A stretch of DNA of 64,000 nt from Demequina iriomotensis (lineage in GTDB: Bacteria > Actinomycetota > Actinomycetes > Actinomycetales > Demequinaceae), in the NCBI RefSeq assembly GCF_000971395.1, contig NZ_BBME01000010.1, positions 186,001-250,000 on the forward strand, given 5' to 3'. The notes beneath the pieces are model-generated. The model did not search any database, had not been told where the DNA came from, and saw only the letters and a list, made by a program, of their open reading frames with translations. The position numbers and the translations under genes were made by a program. Shown here piece by piece: positions 26,447 through 37,900 of the stretch (its first letter is position 1; each line of letters opens with the position of its first letter).

Positions 26447-26985
26447 GCCAGGCCCGCCTGCTCCATCGCGCTGTAGACGGCCTCCTCGACGGCCTCCGAC
26501 GTGTAGCTCGCGCCGGACACGTAGCCGACGTTGACGTCCTGGGCCTCGAGGATCGCGTCCTCGAGCACGGGCATCGCGTAGTCGTTGATCTGCTGCGAGT
26601 GGTGATCGGCCTCGCCCGACTGGAGCCAGTCGATCGCGGTGATCTGCCCGTCCTCGACCGTGATCTCGGCCTGGAAGGTGCCGTAGCGCGAGCTCACGGC
26701 CTCACCGTCGTAGGTACCCGCGGTCGCCTGGTCCGAGGCGGCGGTCGCCTCGGGCGTGGCGGTCTCCGACGATGCGGTGGTCTCGGAGGGCGCGGGCGTC
26801 GCCGTGTCGGTGGCGGCGGCGTCGGTCGAGGCGCTCGAAGTCTCGCTCGCCGCCGCGGCATCCGCGGTGGACGTGGTGGCCGCGTCGGGGCTGAGGAGGC
26901 CCGAGCCCAGGACCGCGCCCGTGGACAGCAGCGTGGCCGAGATGCCCGTGACGATGATGCCGGAGGAGCGCTTCATGGTCCCCAT
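26443..26985 (-). CDS. FMN-binding domain protein 3 (ApbE substrate)
   Basis: The 180-residue exported protein starts MGTMKRSSGIIVTGISATLL. It has a signal segment, an Ala/Thr/Ser-rich low-complexity linker (about 30-90), and a C-terminal FMN_bind domain with NVGYVSGASYTSEAVEEAV, the ApbE target. Start is ATG 26985, or ATG 26976 with GGGGA close by. It leads the two-gene unit with oxidoreductase 2. One GACGATGCG copy lies in the linker. Confidence 0.85.
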   Translation of the reverse strand: MGTMKRSSGIIVTGISATLLSTGAVLGSGLLSPDAATTSTADAAAASETSSASTDAAATDTATPAPSETTASSETATPEATAASDQATAGTYDGEAVSSRYGTFQAEITVEDGQITAIDWLQSGEADHHSQQINDYAMPVLEDAILEAQDVNVGYVSGASYTSEAVEEAVYSAMEQAGLA

Positions 26986-27043
26986 GTCACCAGCGGACCC
27001 TGGGAGGGGTCCGCGCGCATGCTCGGAGTTCGCTGGGAACGCC

Positions 27044-28117
27044 TCAGACGACGGCGCCGCGCAGGACGATGTGGCGCGGGGTGGCGAGCGCGCCGATGTC
27101 CGCGCGCGGGTCCTCGCCGTAGACCACGAGGTCGGCGGGCGCGCCCTCCTCGAGACCGGGAGCCCGCAGGAACTCGCGCGCGCGCCACGACGCCATCGCG
27201 ACCACGTCGGCGGCGGGGATGCCGGCCGCCACCAGGTGGGCCGCCTCGGCCGGGAGCGCGCCGTGGCCGATGGTCCCGCCCGCGTCGGTGCCGATGAGCA
27301 GCGGCACGCCGGCCTCGTGGAGCGCGAGGGCATGCGCGAAGCGGCGCTCGTGCATCGGCCGCATGCGCGCTGCGTAGGCGGGGAAGCGGGCCTCGCCCTG
27401 CGCGGCGTAGCCCTCGAAGTTCGCCACCTGGAGCAGCGTCGGCACCACGGGGACAGCGCGCCGCGCGGCCTCCGCCATGTGCTCCGCGGTCATGCCGGTG
27501 CCGTGCTCGATGCAGTCGATCCCGCCGTCGAGGAGCGCGTCGATGGACTCGGTCGCGAACGCGTGGGCGGTCACCCGCGCGCCCGCCTCGTGCGCCGCGG
27601 CGATGCCCTCGGCCAGGACGTCGGCGGGCCACAGCGGCGTGAGGTCGCCCACCTCGCGGTCGATCCAGTCCGCGATGATCTTCACCCAGCCGTCGCCCGC
27701 GCGCGCCTCCTCCGCCATGACGCGGGGAAGGTCGGCGACCTCGATCTCGCGCGCGTAGTGACGCAGGTAGCGCATGGGCCGCGCGATGAAGCGGCCCGCG
27801 CGGATCAGCCGCGGCGCCGTCGGCAGGGCGTCGATGAAGCGCGTGTCCGTGGGCGAGCCCGCGTCGCGGATGAGGAGGGTGCCGGCGTCGCGGTCGACCA
27901 ACGCCTGCTTGAGGGCGAGCTCGGGGTCCACTGCTCCCCCGCTGTCGAGACCCACGTGGCAGTGGACGTCGACGAGCCCGGGCACCACGGTCCCGTCGAG
28001 CGTGCGCTTGGGCGCCTCTGACGGCGCGGCGTACGTGATCCTGCCGTCCACCACCCAGGCCTGCTCCCGCACGTCGTCGTCGCCGACGACCACGGGGCCC
28101 GTGAGGTGGAGGACCAC
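27044..28117 (-). CDS. Amidohydrolase-superfamily metal hydrolase
   Basis: The 357-residue TIM-barrel hydrolase has VDVHCHVG (H-x-H), GWVKIIADW (Lys), VTAHAF, CIEHGTG and LIGTDAGGT, the complete metal-ligand set of the imidazolonepropionase/prolidase-like amidohydrolases. The substrate cannot be told from sequence. The start is GTG 28117, one base from the ffh stop, so it is probably co-transcribed with ffh. That pairing looks like convenience rather than function. Confidence 0.85.
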   Translation of the reverse strand: MVLHLTGPVVVGDDDVREQAWVVDGRITYAAPSEAPKRTLDGTVVPGLVDVHCHVGLDSGGAVDPELALKQALVDRDAGTLLIRDAGSPTDTRFIDALPTAPRLIRAGRFIARPMRYLRHYAREIEVADLPRVMAEEARAGDGWVKIIADWIDREVGDLTPLWPADVLAEGIAAAHEAGARVTAHAFATESIDALLDGGIDCIEHGTGMTAEHMAEAARRAVPVVPTLLQVANFEGYAAQGEARFPAYAARMRPMHERRFAHALALHEAGVPLLIGTDAGGTIGHGALPAEAAHLVAAGIPAADVVAMASWRAREFLRAPGLEEGAPADLVVYGEDPRADIGALATPRHIVLRGAVV

Positions 28118-28118
28118 G

Positions 28119-29726
28119 TCAGCGACCGAGGTACTTCGACAGGTCCGCGCTCAGCGCATCGCGGTCGACGTCCTGCGGCGCCTGCTGGCCCAGCCCGAAC
28201 GCGGAGCCCTGGGACGGCGCCTGCGCCGGCCGTCCCGCGCGCGCGTCGGCCTCCTGCTGGGCGCGCTTGGCCGGGTTGCCGGACTTGCCCTTGACCTTGC
28301 GCTGGGGCGCCTGCTTGCCCTTCGACTTCTTGCCGCCGGGCAGCCCGCCGAACGCGCCGGGCGCACCGCCTGCACCGGGCATGCCGGGCATGCCCGGCAT
28401 CCCGCCGCCGCGCGACATCGCGCGCATCATCTGCTGCGCCTGCTCGAACCGCTTGACCAGCGAGTTGACGTCCGAGACCTGCATGCCGGAGCCCGCCGCG
28501 ATGCGCGAGCGTCGCGAGCCGTTCAGGATCTTCGGGTTGTCGCGCTCCGCAGGCGTCATCGACTGGATGATCGCCTCGGTGCGCACCAGCTCCCGCTCGT
28601 CGAAGTTCTCGATCTGGTCGCGGATCTGACCCATGCCCGGGAGCATCGTCAGCATCTTCTTCATCGAGCCCATGTTCTTGAGCTGCTGCATCTGGCTGAG
28701 GAAGTCCGCCAGGGTGAAGTCCTCGCCCTGGGTGACCTTCTGCGCCATGCGCTCGGCCTCGGCCTGATCGAACGTGCGCTCGGCCTGCTCGATCAGCGTG
28801 AGGATGTCGCCCATGTCGAGGATGCGCGACGCCATGCGGTCGGGGTGGAACACCTCGAAGTCGTCGAGCTTCTCGCCCGTGGACGCGAACATGATGGGCC
28901 GGCCCGTGACCTCGGCGACCGACAGCGCGGCACCGCCGCGGGCGTCGCCGTCGAGCTTGGTGAGGACCACGCCCGTGAAGTCGACGCCCTCCTGGAAGGC
29001 GGTCGCGGTCGCGACGGCGTCCTGACCGATCATCGCGTCGATGACGAAGAGGACCTCGTCGGGCTCGACGGCCTTGCGGATGTCGGACGCCTGGCGCATC
29101 AGCTCCTGGTCGATGCCCAGGCGGCCGGCGGTGTCGACGATGACGACGCTGTGCTGGCGCTGCTCGGCCTCCTTGAGGCCCTTCTTCGCCACCTTGACCG
29201 GGTTGCCGCGAGGGCGCTCGTCCTCGCGCGTCACGCCGGCCTCGGGCGCGAATACCGGGACTCCCGCGCGCTCGCCGACCACCTTGAGCTGCGTCACGGC
29301 GTTCGGGCGCTGCAGATCCGCGGCGACCAGCAGCGGGGTGTGGCCCTGGCCCTTGAGGTGGTGCGCGAGCTTGCCGGCGAGCGTGGTCTTTCCGGCGCCC
29401 TGGAGGCCCGCGAGCATGATGACCGTCGGGCCGTGCTTCGCGAATCGCAGCGCGCGGGTCTCGCCGCCGAGGATCGCGATGAGCTCCTCGTTGACGATCT
29501 TGACGACCTGCTGGCCGGGGTTGAGCGCTCCCGAGACCTCGGCGCCGAGCGCACGCTCGCGGATGTTGGCGGTGAAGGTGCGGACCACGGGCACCGCGAC
29601 ATCGGCGTCGAGCAGCGCGCGACGGATCTCGCGGATGGTGCCGTCGATGTCCGCCTCGGTCAGGCGGCCCTTGCCCCGCAGGTTGCGGAACGTCTCTGTC
29701 AGGCGATCGGAGAGGTTGGCGAACAC
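28119..29726 (-). CDS. ffh: Signal recognition particle protein Ffh
   Basis: The 535-residue SRP54 has an N domain, a G domain with GLQGAGKTTLAGKLA (about 107), DTAGRLGID and TKLDGDARGGAALS, and a Met-rich M domain from about 330. The M domain carries the RNA-binding MTPAERDNPKILNGSRRSRIAAGSG region and an MPGMPGMPG-rich tail. It targets nascent membrane proteins to FtsY. GTG 29726 is preceded by AAGGGA. ftsY lies 4 kb away. Confidence 0.96.
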   Translation of the reverse strand: MFANLSDRLTETFRNLRGKGRLTEADIDGTIREIRRALLDADVAVPVVRTFTANIRERALGAEVSGALNPGQQVVKIVNEELIAILGGETRALRFAKHGPTVIMLAGLQGAGKTTLAGKLAHHLKGQGHTPLLVAADLQRPNAVTQLKVVGERAGVPVFAPEAGVTREDERPRGNPVKVAKKGLKEAEQRQHSVVIVDTAGRLGIDQELMRQASDIRKAVEPDEVLFVIDAMIGQDAVATATAFQEGVDFTGVVLTKLDGDARGGAALSVAEVTGRPIMFASTGEKLDDFEVFHPDRMASRILDMGDILTLIEQAERTFDQAEAERMAQKVTQGEDFTLADFLSQMQQLKNMGSMKKMLTMLPGMGQIRDQIENFDERELVRTEAIIQSMTPAERDNPKILNGSRRSRIAAGSGMQVSDVNSLVKRFEQAQQMMRAMSRGGGMPGMPGMPGAGGAPGAFGGLPGGKKSKGKQAPQRKVKGKSGNPAKRAQQEADARAGRPAQAPSQGSAFGLGQQAPQDVDRDALSADLSKYLGR

Positions 29727-29755
29727 GGATATCCCTTCACAACGTGCCCACCAGA

Positions 29756-31447
29756 CTACCGTCCCCCGGAGGCGCCCCCGGAGGCCAGGGCGTCACGCGC
29801 GCGCGCCGTCAGGGTGTCGACCAGCTGGGCCCGCCACGCCGTCCACACCTTGGGCCCGGCCGCCTTCGCGTCCGCCTCGGTGAGCGCGCGCAGGACCTCG
29901 AGGAGGTCCTCGCGGTGCTCGACCGCGTCGAGCAGCGCGGCGACCGTCTCGGGGGCGTCGGGGTCGCGCGTGGTGGCCAGGCCCGCGAGCGTGAGGTGCT
30001 CGCGCACCAGCAGCTCGAGGTCATGCGCCGTCGCGTCCGAGAGCCCCAACCGCTCCGCGATGGCGGGGATCAGCGCCGCGCCGTCCACGGAGTGGTCCGA
30101 GGCGCCCGGCCGCTTGCCGATGTCGTGCAGCAGCGCCGCGAGATGGAGCAGGTCCGACCGCTGCGCGCCGCGGCGGTGCTTCGCCGCGAGCGTCACCGCC
30201 TCGAGCATGTGGCGGTCGACCGTGTAGACGTGGATCGGGCTGCGCTGCGGCCGGTTGCGCACGCCGTCCCACTGCGGGATCCAGCGCACGACGGCGCCGT
30301 GCAGGTCGAGCGCCTCCCACACCGGGACCAGGTGCGCGCTCGACCGCAGCAGGTCGCGCAGGTGCAGGCGCGCCTCCTCGGGCCACGGCACGGGCAGGTC
30401 AGGGCAGCGCGCGAGCGACTCGAGCAGCGTCGGCGTGAACGTGAGGCCGGTCGACGCGGCGGTGGCCGCGGCGCGCAGGGGCAGCAGCGCATCGTCCTCC
30501 GCCCGGTGGCCCGGCGCGAGGGCGAGCTCGCCGTCGACGTCGATGAGGCCCTCGGCAACCTTGACGTGGCGCGGCGCCGCCGCGCGCCGCCGCGCGAGGA
30601 AGGCGCGGGAGCCGACGCCGGACCGCTCGAGCGAGCGCCGCGCGCCGCGCTCCGTGGTGTCGAGCGCGAAGGCGACCGTGCGTCCCGCCTCGGCGAGGGC
30701 CGCCAGCAGGTCGTCCGGGTCGTCGTAGCCGAGCCGCGCTCCCACCTCGGCGGCGACATGGCGGCCGAGCACCGCCACGTTGCGCCCGGTCTCGAGCTGG
30801 AGCGCGTCGCGCACGTCGAGGAGCAGGTCGCCCGCCTCGTCGACGGCGCCGTGCGGCCGGTCGGTGAGCCACGTCGCGGACAGGGCCGTGAGGCTCACGT
30901 AGTCGCGAAGTCCGCCGCGGGCCTCCTTGAGGTGCGGCTCGATGAGGTACGCGAGCTCGCCGTGGCGCTCGGCGCGGGCGCGCGAGGCGGCGAGCAGGTC
31001 GGGCAGCCGCTTGCGCGCGGCTGCCCGCCAATCCTGGTAGATATGCGTGCGGGCCTGCAGCAGCAGGTGCTCGTCGCCCGCGATGAGGTGGAGGTCGAGC
31101 AGGCCCGCGGCGGCGGCGAGATCCTTCGAGGCGACCTGGCGGCACTCGGTGAGGGTGCGCGTCGAGTAGTCGAGCTCGAGGCCCGCGTCCCAGATCGGGT
31201 ACCACAGGCGTTGCGCGAGCTCGGCGACCTCCTCCTTCGTGTGGGTCGATCCGTCGTGCAGGATCACCAGGTCGAGGTCGGAGGCGGGGCCGGCGTCGCC
31301 GCGGCCCACGGATCCGACCGCGCCGAACGCGATCCCCTCTCGCATCCCGGCCGAGTGCTCGTCCCAGTGCTCCTTGAGGTGAGCGAAGACCATGTCGCTC
31401 ATGGACTGGCGCCGCTCGCGACCGCTGAGCGCGCTCGCCGCGAGCAT
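29756..31447 (-). CDS. glnD: PII nucleotidyltransferase GlnD, short form
   Basis: This protein modifies and demodifies PII according to nitrogen status. It has the nucleotidyltransferase signature [18 protein letters not shown] near the N-terminus and an HD domain with [15 protein letters not shown]. At about 563 residues it stops shortly after the HD region and lacks the two C-terminal ACT glutamine-sensing domains of typical GlnD. An upstream ATG at 31534 is possible, but the 29 extra codons encode a perfect 16-bp hairpin and have no ribosome-binding site. ATG 31447 follows GAGGAGAG. It is in the amtB-glnK-glnD unit. Confidence 0.9.
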   Translation of the reverse strand: MLAASALSGRERRQSMSDMVFAHLKEHWDEHSAGMREGIAFGAVGSVGRGDAGPASDLDLVILHDGSTHTKEEVAELAQRLWYPIWDAGLELDYSTRTLTECRQVASKDLAAAAGLLDLHLIAGDEHLLLQARTHIYQDWRAAARKRLPDLLAASRARAERHGELAYLIEPHLKEARGGLRDYVSLTALSATWLTDRPHGAVDEAGDLLLDVRDALQLETGRNVAVLGRHVAAEVGARLGYDDPDDLLAALAEAGRTVAFALDTTERGARRSLERSGVGSRAFLARRRAAAPRHVKVAEGLIDVDGELALAPGHRAEDDALLPLRAAATAASTGLTFTPTLLESLARCPDLPVPWPEEARLHLRDLLRSSAHLVPVWEALDLHGAVVRWIPQWDGVRNRPQRSPIHVYTVDRHMLEAVTLAAKHRRGAQRSDLLHLAALLHDIGKRPGASDHSVDGAALIPAIAERLGLSDATAHDLELLVREHLTLAGLATTRDPDAPETVAALLDAVEHREDLLEVLRALTEADAKAAGPKVWTAWRAQLVDTLTARARDALASGGASGGR

Positions 31448-31473
31448 CTCGCCGTGCTCTCTCCTCAGACGCT

Positions 31474-31508
31474 TGAGGTCCCGCACCCCTCGGGGGTGCG
31501 GGACCTCA
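31474..31508 (-). terminator. Perfect 16-bp hairpin between glnK and glnD
   Basis: Positions 31474-31489 pair with 31493-31508 without mismatch around a 3-base loop (arms begin TGAGGTCCCG and end CGGGACCTCA). It lies 44 bases past the glnK stop and just before the probable glnD start. It is likely an attenuator or processing site that lowers glnD expression relative to amtB-glnK. There is no T tract. Confidence 0.65.
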
Positions 31509-31551
31509 GCGCGGGAGCCGTCGTGGCTGCCCATGCGTGATGCGGTGTCCC

Positions 31552-33152
<1,601 letters not shown>

Positions 33153-33210
33153 TCTGCTTCTCCTTTTCGCTAGCCCGTCGGCTAGTCGTCAAGAAGACTC
33201 GCGCACTCCT

Positions 33211-33248
33211 GTTTCCCCTGAACGACCCTTGTGTTTCGTAATGGTTAC
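33211..33248 (-). promoter_or_regulatory. GlnR operator upstream of amtB
   Basis: On the minus strand four half-sites are each separated by exactly six bases: GTAAC (33248-33244), GAAAC (33237-33233), GTCGT (33226-33222) and GAAAC (33215-33211). This matches the actinobacterial GlnR a-b-a-b pattern (GTnAC-n6-GAAAC twice), with the third half-site imperfect. The surrounding patch is AT-rich compared with the genome. It predicts activation of amtB-glnK-glnD under nitrogen limitation. Confidence 0.8.
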
Positions 33249-33347
33249 AAGGTCCTTGCGCAGGTAAAAGATGCGTTGCGCAGACGTACGAATCGGAACG
33301 CCTCGAGGTTCCCGGACGTCCGCGGGCGGCCCGGCCCCTGGTACGAG

Positions 33348-34484
33348 CTACTCCCCCAGGAGCGAGTCGACGAAGCCTGCGGGGTCGAACGGCGCCAGGT
33401 CGTCCGCGCCCTCGCCGAGCCCGACGAACTTGACGGGCACCCCCAGCTCGCGCTGCACCGCGAGGACGATGCCGCCCTTGGCGGTGCCGTCGAGCTTGGT
33501 GAGGACGATGCCCGTCAGGGGCGCCACCTGGCCGAACACGCGCGCCTGGGTGAGGCCGTTCTGTCCCGTGGTGGCGTCGAGCACGAGCAGCACCTCGGAG
33601 GGCGGGCTCACCTTCGACACGACGCGCACGATCTTCCCGAGCTCGTCCATGAGGCCCTGCTTGTTCTGGAGGCGACCTGCGGTGTCGACCAGGAGCACCT
33701 CGGCCTGCTCGGCGCGCGCGCGGTCCGCGGCCTCGAACGCCACCGAGGCCGGGTCCGCGCCGTCGACGTGCGAACGCACCACGGGGACGCCCACGCGTGT
33801 GCCCCACGTCTCGAGCTGGTCGGCCGCCGCGGCACGGAACGTGTCGGCGGCGCCGAGCACCACGGTCCGGTCCTCCGCGACCAGCACGCGCGCGAGCTTG
33901 CCGACGGTGGTGGTCTTGCCCACGCCGTTGACGCCGACGACGATCGCGGAGTGCAGCGCCCCGTCGCCCGCCGCGCCGAGCCTGAGCGACCGGTCGAGCC
34001 CCGGGTCGACCACGTCGAGCAGCGCGGCGCGCAGCAGCGCGCGCGGATCCGCCTGGGGATCGGCCCTGAGGCGCGCCTTCAGATCGGCCATGAGCTCGTC
34101 CGTCGCCGCCGCGCCCACATCGGCGAGAAGGAGCGTCTCCTCGAGCTCGTCCCAGTCGTCCTGCGACAGGCTGCCGCGCCGGAAGATCGCGAGCAGGGAC
34201 TGCCCGAGGCCGGCACCGACGCGCCCGCGCAGGCGGCCGAAGCGGTGGTCGACGGCCTCCGGGGTCTCGACCGCGGACTCGGGCTCCGTCGCGACCGGCG
34301 CCTCGGCGGGGGCCGCCGCCGGGGCGACCGCCGCATCGTCCTCGCGCGGGGGCGCCTCGCGAGGCGGCGCCTTCCGCGTCCTGCCGAGCAGGGCGGCACC
34401 CGCGCCGCCGAGCACCACGAGCCCCGCGACCACGGTCACGAGGAGGTCGCTGTCACCTGGGATCCATGAGACGTCCACGGGCAC
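33348..34484 (-). CDS. ftsY: SRP receptor FtsY
   Basis: The 378-residue protein starts with a membrane segment (LLVTVVAGLVVLGGAGAALL), then an Ala/Pro/Glu-rich linker (about 38-80), then the SRP N and G domains. These include GVNGVGKTTTVGKLA, GAADTFRAAAADQLE, DTAGRLQNK and TKLDGTAKGG. The N-terminal membrane segment is typical of actinobacterial FtsY. GTG 34484 is the start. The linker contains a GGACGATGCG copy (REDDAA). Confidence 0.96.
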   Translation of the reverse strand: MPVDVSWIPGDSDLLVTVVAGLVVLGGAGAALLGRTRKAPPREAPPREDDAAVAPAAAPAEAPVATEPESAVETPEAVDHRFGRLRGRVGAGLGQSLLAIFRRGSLSQDDWDELEETLLLADVGAAATDELMADLKARLRADPQADPRALLRAALLDVVDPGLDRSLRLGAAGDGALHSAIVVGVNGVGKTTTVGKLARVLVAEDRTVVLGAADTFRAAAADQLETWGTRVGVPVVRSHVDGADPASVAFEAADRARAEQAEVLLVDTAGRLQNKQGLMDELGKIVRVVSKVSPPSEVLLVLDATTGQNGLTQARVFGQVAPLTGIVLTKLDGTAKGGIVLAVQRELGVPVKFVGLGEGADDLAPFDPAGFVDSLLGE

Positions 34485-34534
34485 AGTCTGTCAGGTCGGC
34501 GCGCGCACCCGGGAGGGCGGCGGCGGCCGGGGCG

Positions 34535-34792
34535 TCAGTGGCGGTGGCGTGCGGTGGGCGCGACCACCGGGATCGAGCCGGTCTCGCGGCCCAGCTCGCC
34601 GACCACGTCGAGCGTCGCTGCGGGGCGCTCGATCTCGTCGTAGAGGTGCTCGCGCACCCCGCGGCGCTCCTCGACGCCGAGGACGAGCCTCACGACGCGA
34701 CGGCCGCGACCCTCGGCGGCGAACGCCGCCACGAACACGACGAGCGCGATGAGCCCCGCGACCACCAGGGTCCCCACCATCTGACTGAACAT
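34535..34792 (-). CDS. Small single-TM protein of unknown function
   Basis: The 85-residue protein starts MFSQMVGTLVVAGLIALVVFVAAFAAEGRGRR, giving one membrane helix then a cytosolic tail with LVLGVEERRGVREHLYDEIERPA. ATG 34792 has AGGGAG six bases upstream, which decides it over the longer reading. It lies between smc and ftsY. I do not recognise the family. A hairpin CCGAGGT/ACCTCGG (34807-34825) sits just before it and may be the smc 3' end or a leader. Confidence 0.6.
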   Translation of the reverse strand: MFSQMVGTLVVAGLIALVVFVAAFAAEGRGRRVVRLVLGVEERRGVREHLYDEIERPAATLDVVGELGRETGSIPVVAPTARHRH

Positions 34793-34948
34793 CTCGCTCC
34801 CTACCGCCGAGGTGCTCGACCTCGGAATGGTGCCCCATCCCTGCAGATCGGACAAGTCGCCCGAAAGGACCGCAGGGATCCGGCTGGATAACGCGCGAGC
34901 GCGGCAGAAGTTTCCAGCCGCAGCGAGATCGCCCGGCTAGCAGGGACG

Positions 34949-37900
34949 TCAGACCGTGGCGTCGTCCCGGAGGCGCTGGCTGATCACGGTGGTGACGCCG
35001 TCCCCGCGCATCGTCACGCCGTAGAGGGCGTCGGCGATCTCCATGGTGCGCTTCTGGTGGGTGATGACGATGAGCTGCGAGTCCTCCTGGAGCTCGCGGA
35101 AGATCTCCAGCAGGCGTCCCAGGTTGACGTCGTCGAGCGCCGCCTCGACCTCGTCCATGACGTAGAACGGGCTCGGGCGCGCCTTGAAGATCGACACGAG
35201 CAGCGCGACCGCGGTGAGCGAGCGCTCGCCGCCCGACAGCAACGACAGCCGCTTGACCTTCTTGCCCGCGGGACGCGCCTCTACCTCGATGCCGGTGGTG
35301 AGCATGTGCGCGGGGTCGGTGAGCACCAGGCGGCCCTCGCCTCCCGGGAACAGGCGCGGGAACACGCGGTCGAACTGCGCCGCGGTGTCCGCGAACGCCT
35401 CGGCGAAGATCACTTCGACGCGCTCGTCGATCTCCTTGACGATGGTGAGGAGGTCCTCGCGCGAGCGCTTGATGTCCGCGAGCTGGTCCGTGAGGAACTT
35501 GTGCCGCTCCTCGAGCGCCGCGAACTCCTCGAGCGCGAGGGGGTTGACGCGTCCCAGCTGGTTCATGGCGCGCTCGGCCTTGCGCAGGCGGGTCTCCTGC
35601 TGCTCCCGCACGTACGGGACCGTCTCGGGCCCGGCCTCCGGGTCGGCGTCGGGGTCCACCACGGGCACGCCCAGGTGGGGCCCGAACTCCTCGACCAGGC
35701 GGTCGGGGTCCATGCCGAGCTCGTCGACCGCGCGCTGACGCATCTGCTCGAGCCGGACGTTCTGCTCGGCGCGCGCGACCTCGTCCCGATGCGCGTCGTC
35801 GGTGAGGCGCGCGTGCTCGGTGGACAGCTCGTCGACGCTGCGGCGCACCTGGGCGAGGGTCCCCGTGCGCTCGGCGCGCTGGGCCTCGACGGCGGCGCGC
35901 GCATCGTCCGCCTGCTGGACGGCGACGTCGATGAGCGCGAGCGCATCGCGGCTGCCGGCGATGACCTCGCGCGCGGCCTGCGCCTGAAGCTCCCGGCGGG
36001 CGGCCGCAGCCTCGGCGCGGGCCCGCGCCTCGCGCTCGGCGACGGCGGCACGCTCGAGGCTCTCGGCGCGCGACGCGAGGGCGCGGGCGCGCTCCTCCGA
36101 GGTGCGCAGCGCGAGACGCGCCTCGGTCTCCTTGGCACGCGCGTCGCGCGCCATCGCCTCGTCCTCGTCGCGGCGTTCCTGGGCCGCGCGCGTGTCCGCC
36201 TCGAACTGCTCGGGTTCCGCCTGCGCGGCGGCGAGCCGCTCCGTGAGGCTCGCGAGGTCGTCCGCGTCGGCCGCGACGCGGCCGTGCGCGAGCTCGAGCT
36301 GCTCGGTGAAGCGCTCGACCTCCGCCTTCGCCGAGCGCGCCTGGGCGCCGAGGCGGCCCAGCTGCTCCGCGGCCGCGGCGGCCTTCGCATCGGCCTCGTT
36401 GAGCCGCGCGAGGGTGCGCTCATGCACGCCGCGCGTCTCCGTCTCGGTCGCCTCCGCGGCGGCGAGGCGCTCCTGCGCGAGGGCGAGCTCCCCCGCGGCC
36501 GCGTCGCGCCTCTCGCGCGCATCGTCGAAGGCGGCCTGGACATGGATGATGCTCGGCGCGTCGCCGGCGCCGCCCGAGGCGGTCCGTCCTCCCAGGACGT
36601 CGCCGCGACGCGTCACGGCGACCACGTGCGCGTGCGCCGCGACCAGCGCGCGGGCCGCGGCGAGGTCCTCGACCACCGCGACACCGGCGACCAGCGAGCG
36701 GACGGTCTCGATCAGCCCCGACGGCCCGTCGAGCAGGTCGGTGGCCCATGCGGCGCCCGCAGGCAGGTCTGCGGCGGGGTTGGTCGCGACGGCCGTCGGG
36801 TCGGCGACCAGGAAGCGGGCGCGACCGGCGTCCTCGTCGCGCAGCCAGCGGATCGCGTCGACCGCGTCCTCGACGGTGGCGACGGCGAGGGCATCCGCGA
36901 GCGGGCCGAGCGCGGCCGCGATCGCGTCCTCGGCATCGCCGGACACGTCGACGAGCGAGGCCACGGTGCCCATGACCGTGCGCGTGCCGCTCGCGAGCAG
37001 CGCACCGGCGCCGTCCTTGCGCACCAGCGACAGCTCGAGGGCCTCGCCGCGCGCGGCCCACGTGTCGCGCTCGCGCATCGCGTGGTGGACGGCGTCCTTG
37101 AGCTCCGTGACCGCCGCCTTGGCGCGCTCCCACTCCCCGGTGGCCGCCTCGTGCTGCACGTCGAGGTCGTCCTCGCCGGGCTCGAGGGTCGCGACGGAGG
37201 TCTCCACCACCTGGAACTCGGCCGTCGCATCGTGCGCACGCTTCTCGGCCGCGGCGAGCTGCTCCTGCAGACGGCCGATCTCGGCCTCGGCTGACTCGAC
37301 GCGCGACCGCTTCGCGGCGACCTGGCCGGCGAGCCTGGCGACGCCCTCGCGGCGGTCCGCGACCGAACGCAGCAGGTTCGCGTGGTGGCGGTCCGACTGG
37401 AAGGCCGTGTCCTCGGCGTCCTTGCGGGCCTCGATGGCGGCCTCGAGCGCGTCCGCGGCGGCCGCGACCTCCGCCTCGAGCTCGGCGCGCGCGGACCTGG
37501 CGCGCTCCACCTGCTCGTCGAGGTCCACCAGATCGGTGGGCGGCGCCTCGCTCTGCGTGCTCCCGAGCATGCGCACGCGCTCCTCGGCGAGCGTGGAGAG
37601 GTTGCGCAGGCGCTCACGGATGGCACCGAGGCGGTAGAAGATGTCGTTCGCCCGTGTCAGCGCGGGCGCGGCCTCCGCGGCCTGACGCTCGAGCTCCGCG
37701 AGCTGGTCCCGAGCCTCCGCGAGCGCCTTGTCGACGGTCGCGCGGCGCTCGAGCAACGCGGTCTCGTCGGCCTTGTCCTGCGACATCGACTCGGTGAGGC
37801 TCGCGATGTCGTCCGCCAGGAGGCGCGAGCGCGCGTCGCGCACATCCACCTGGATCCGCTGCGCCTGCCGCGCGACCTCGGCCTGCTTGCCGAGCGGGCC

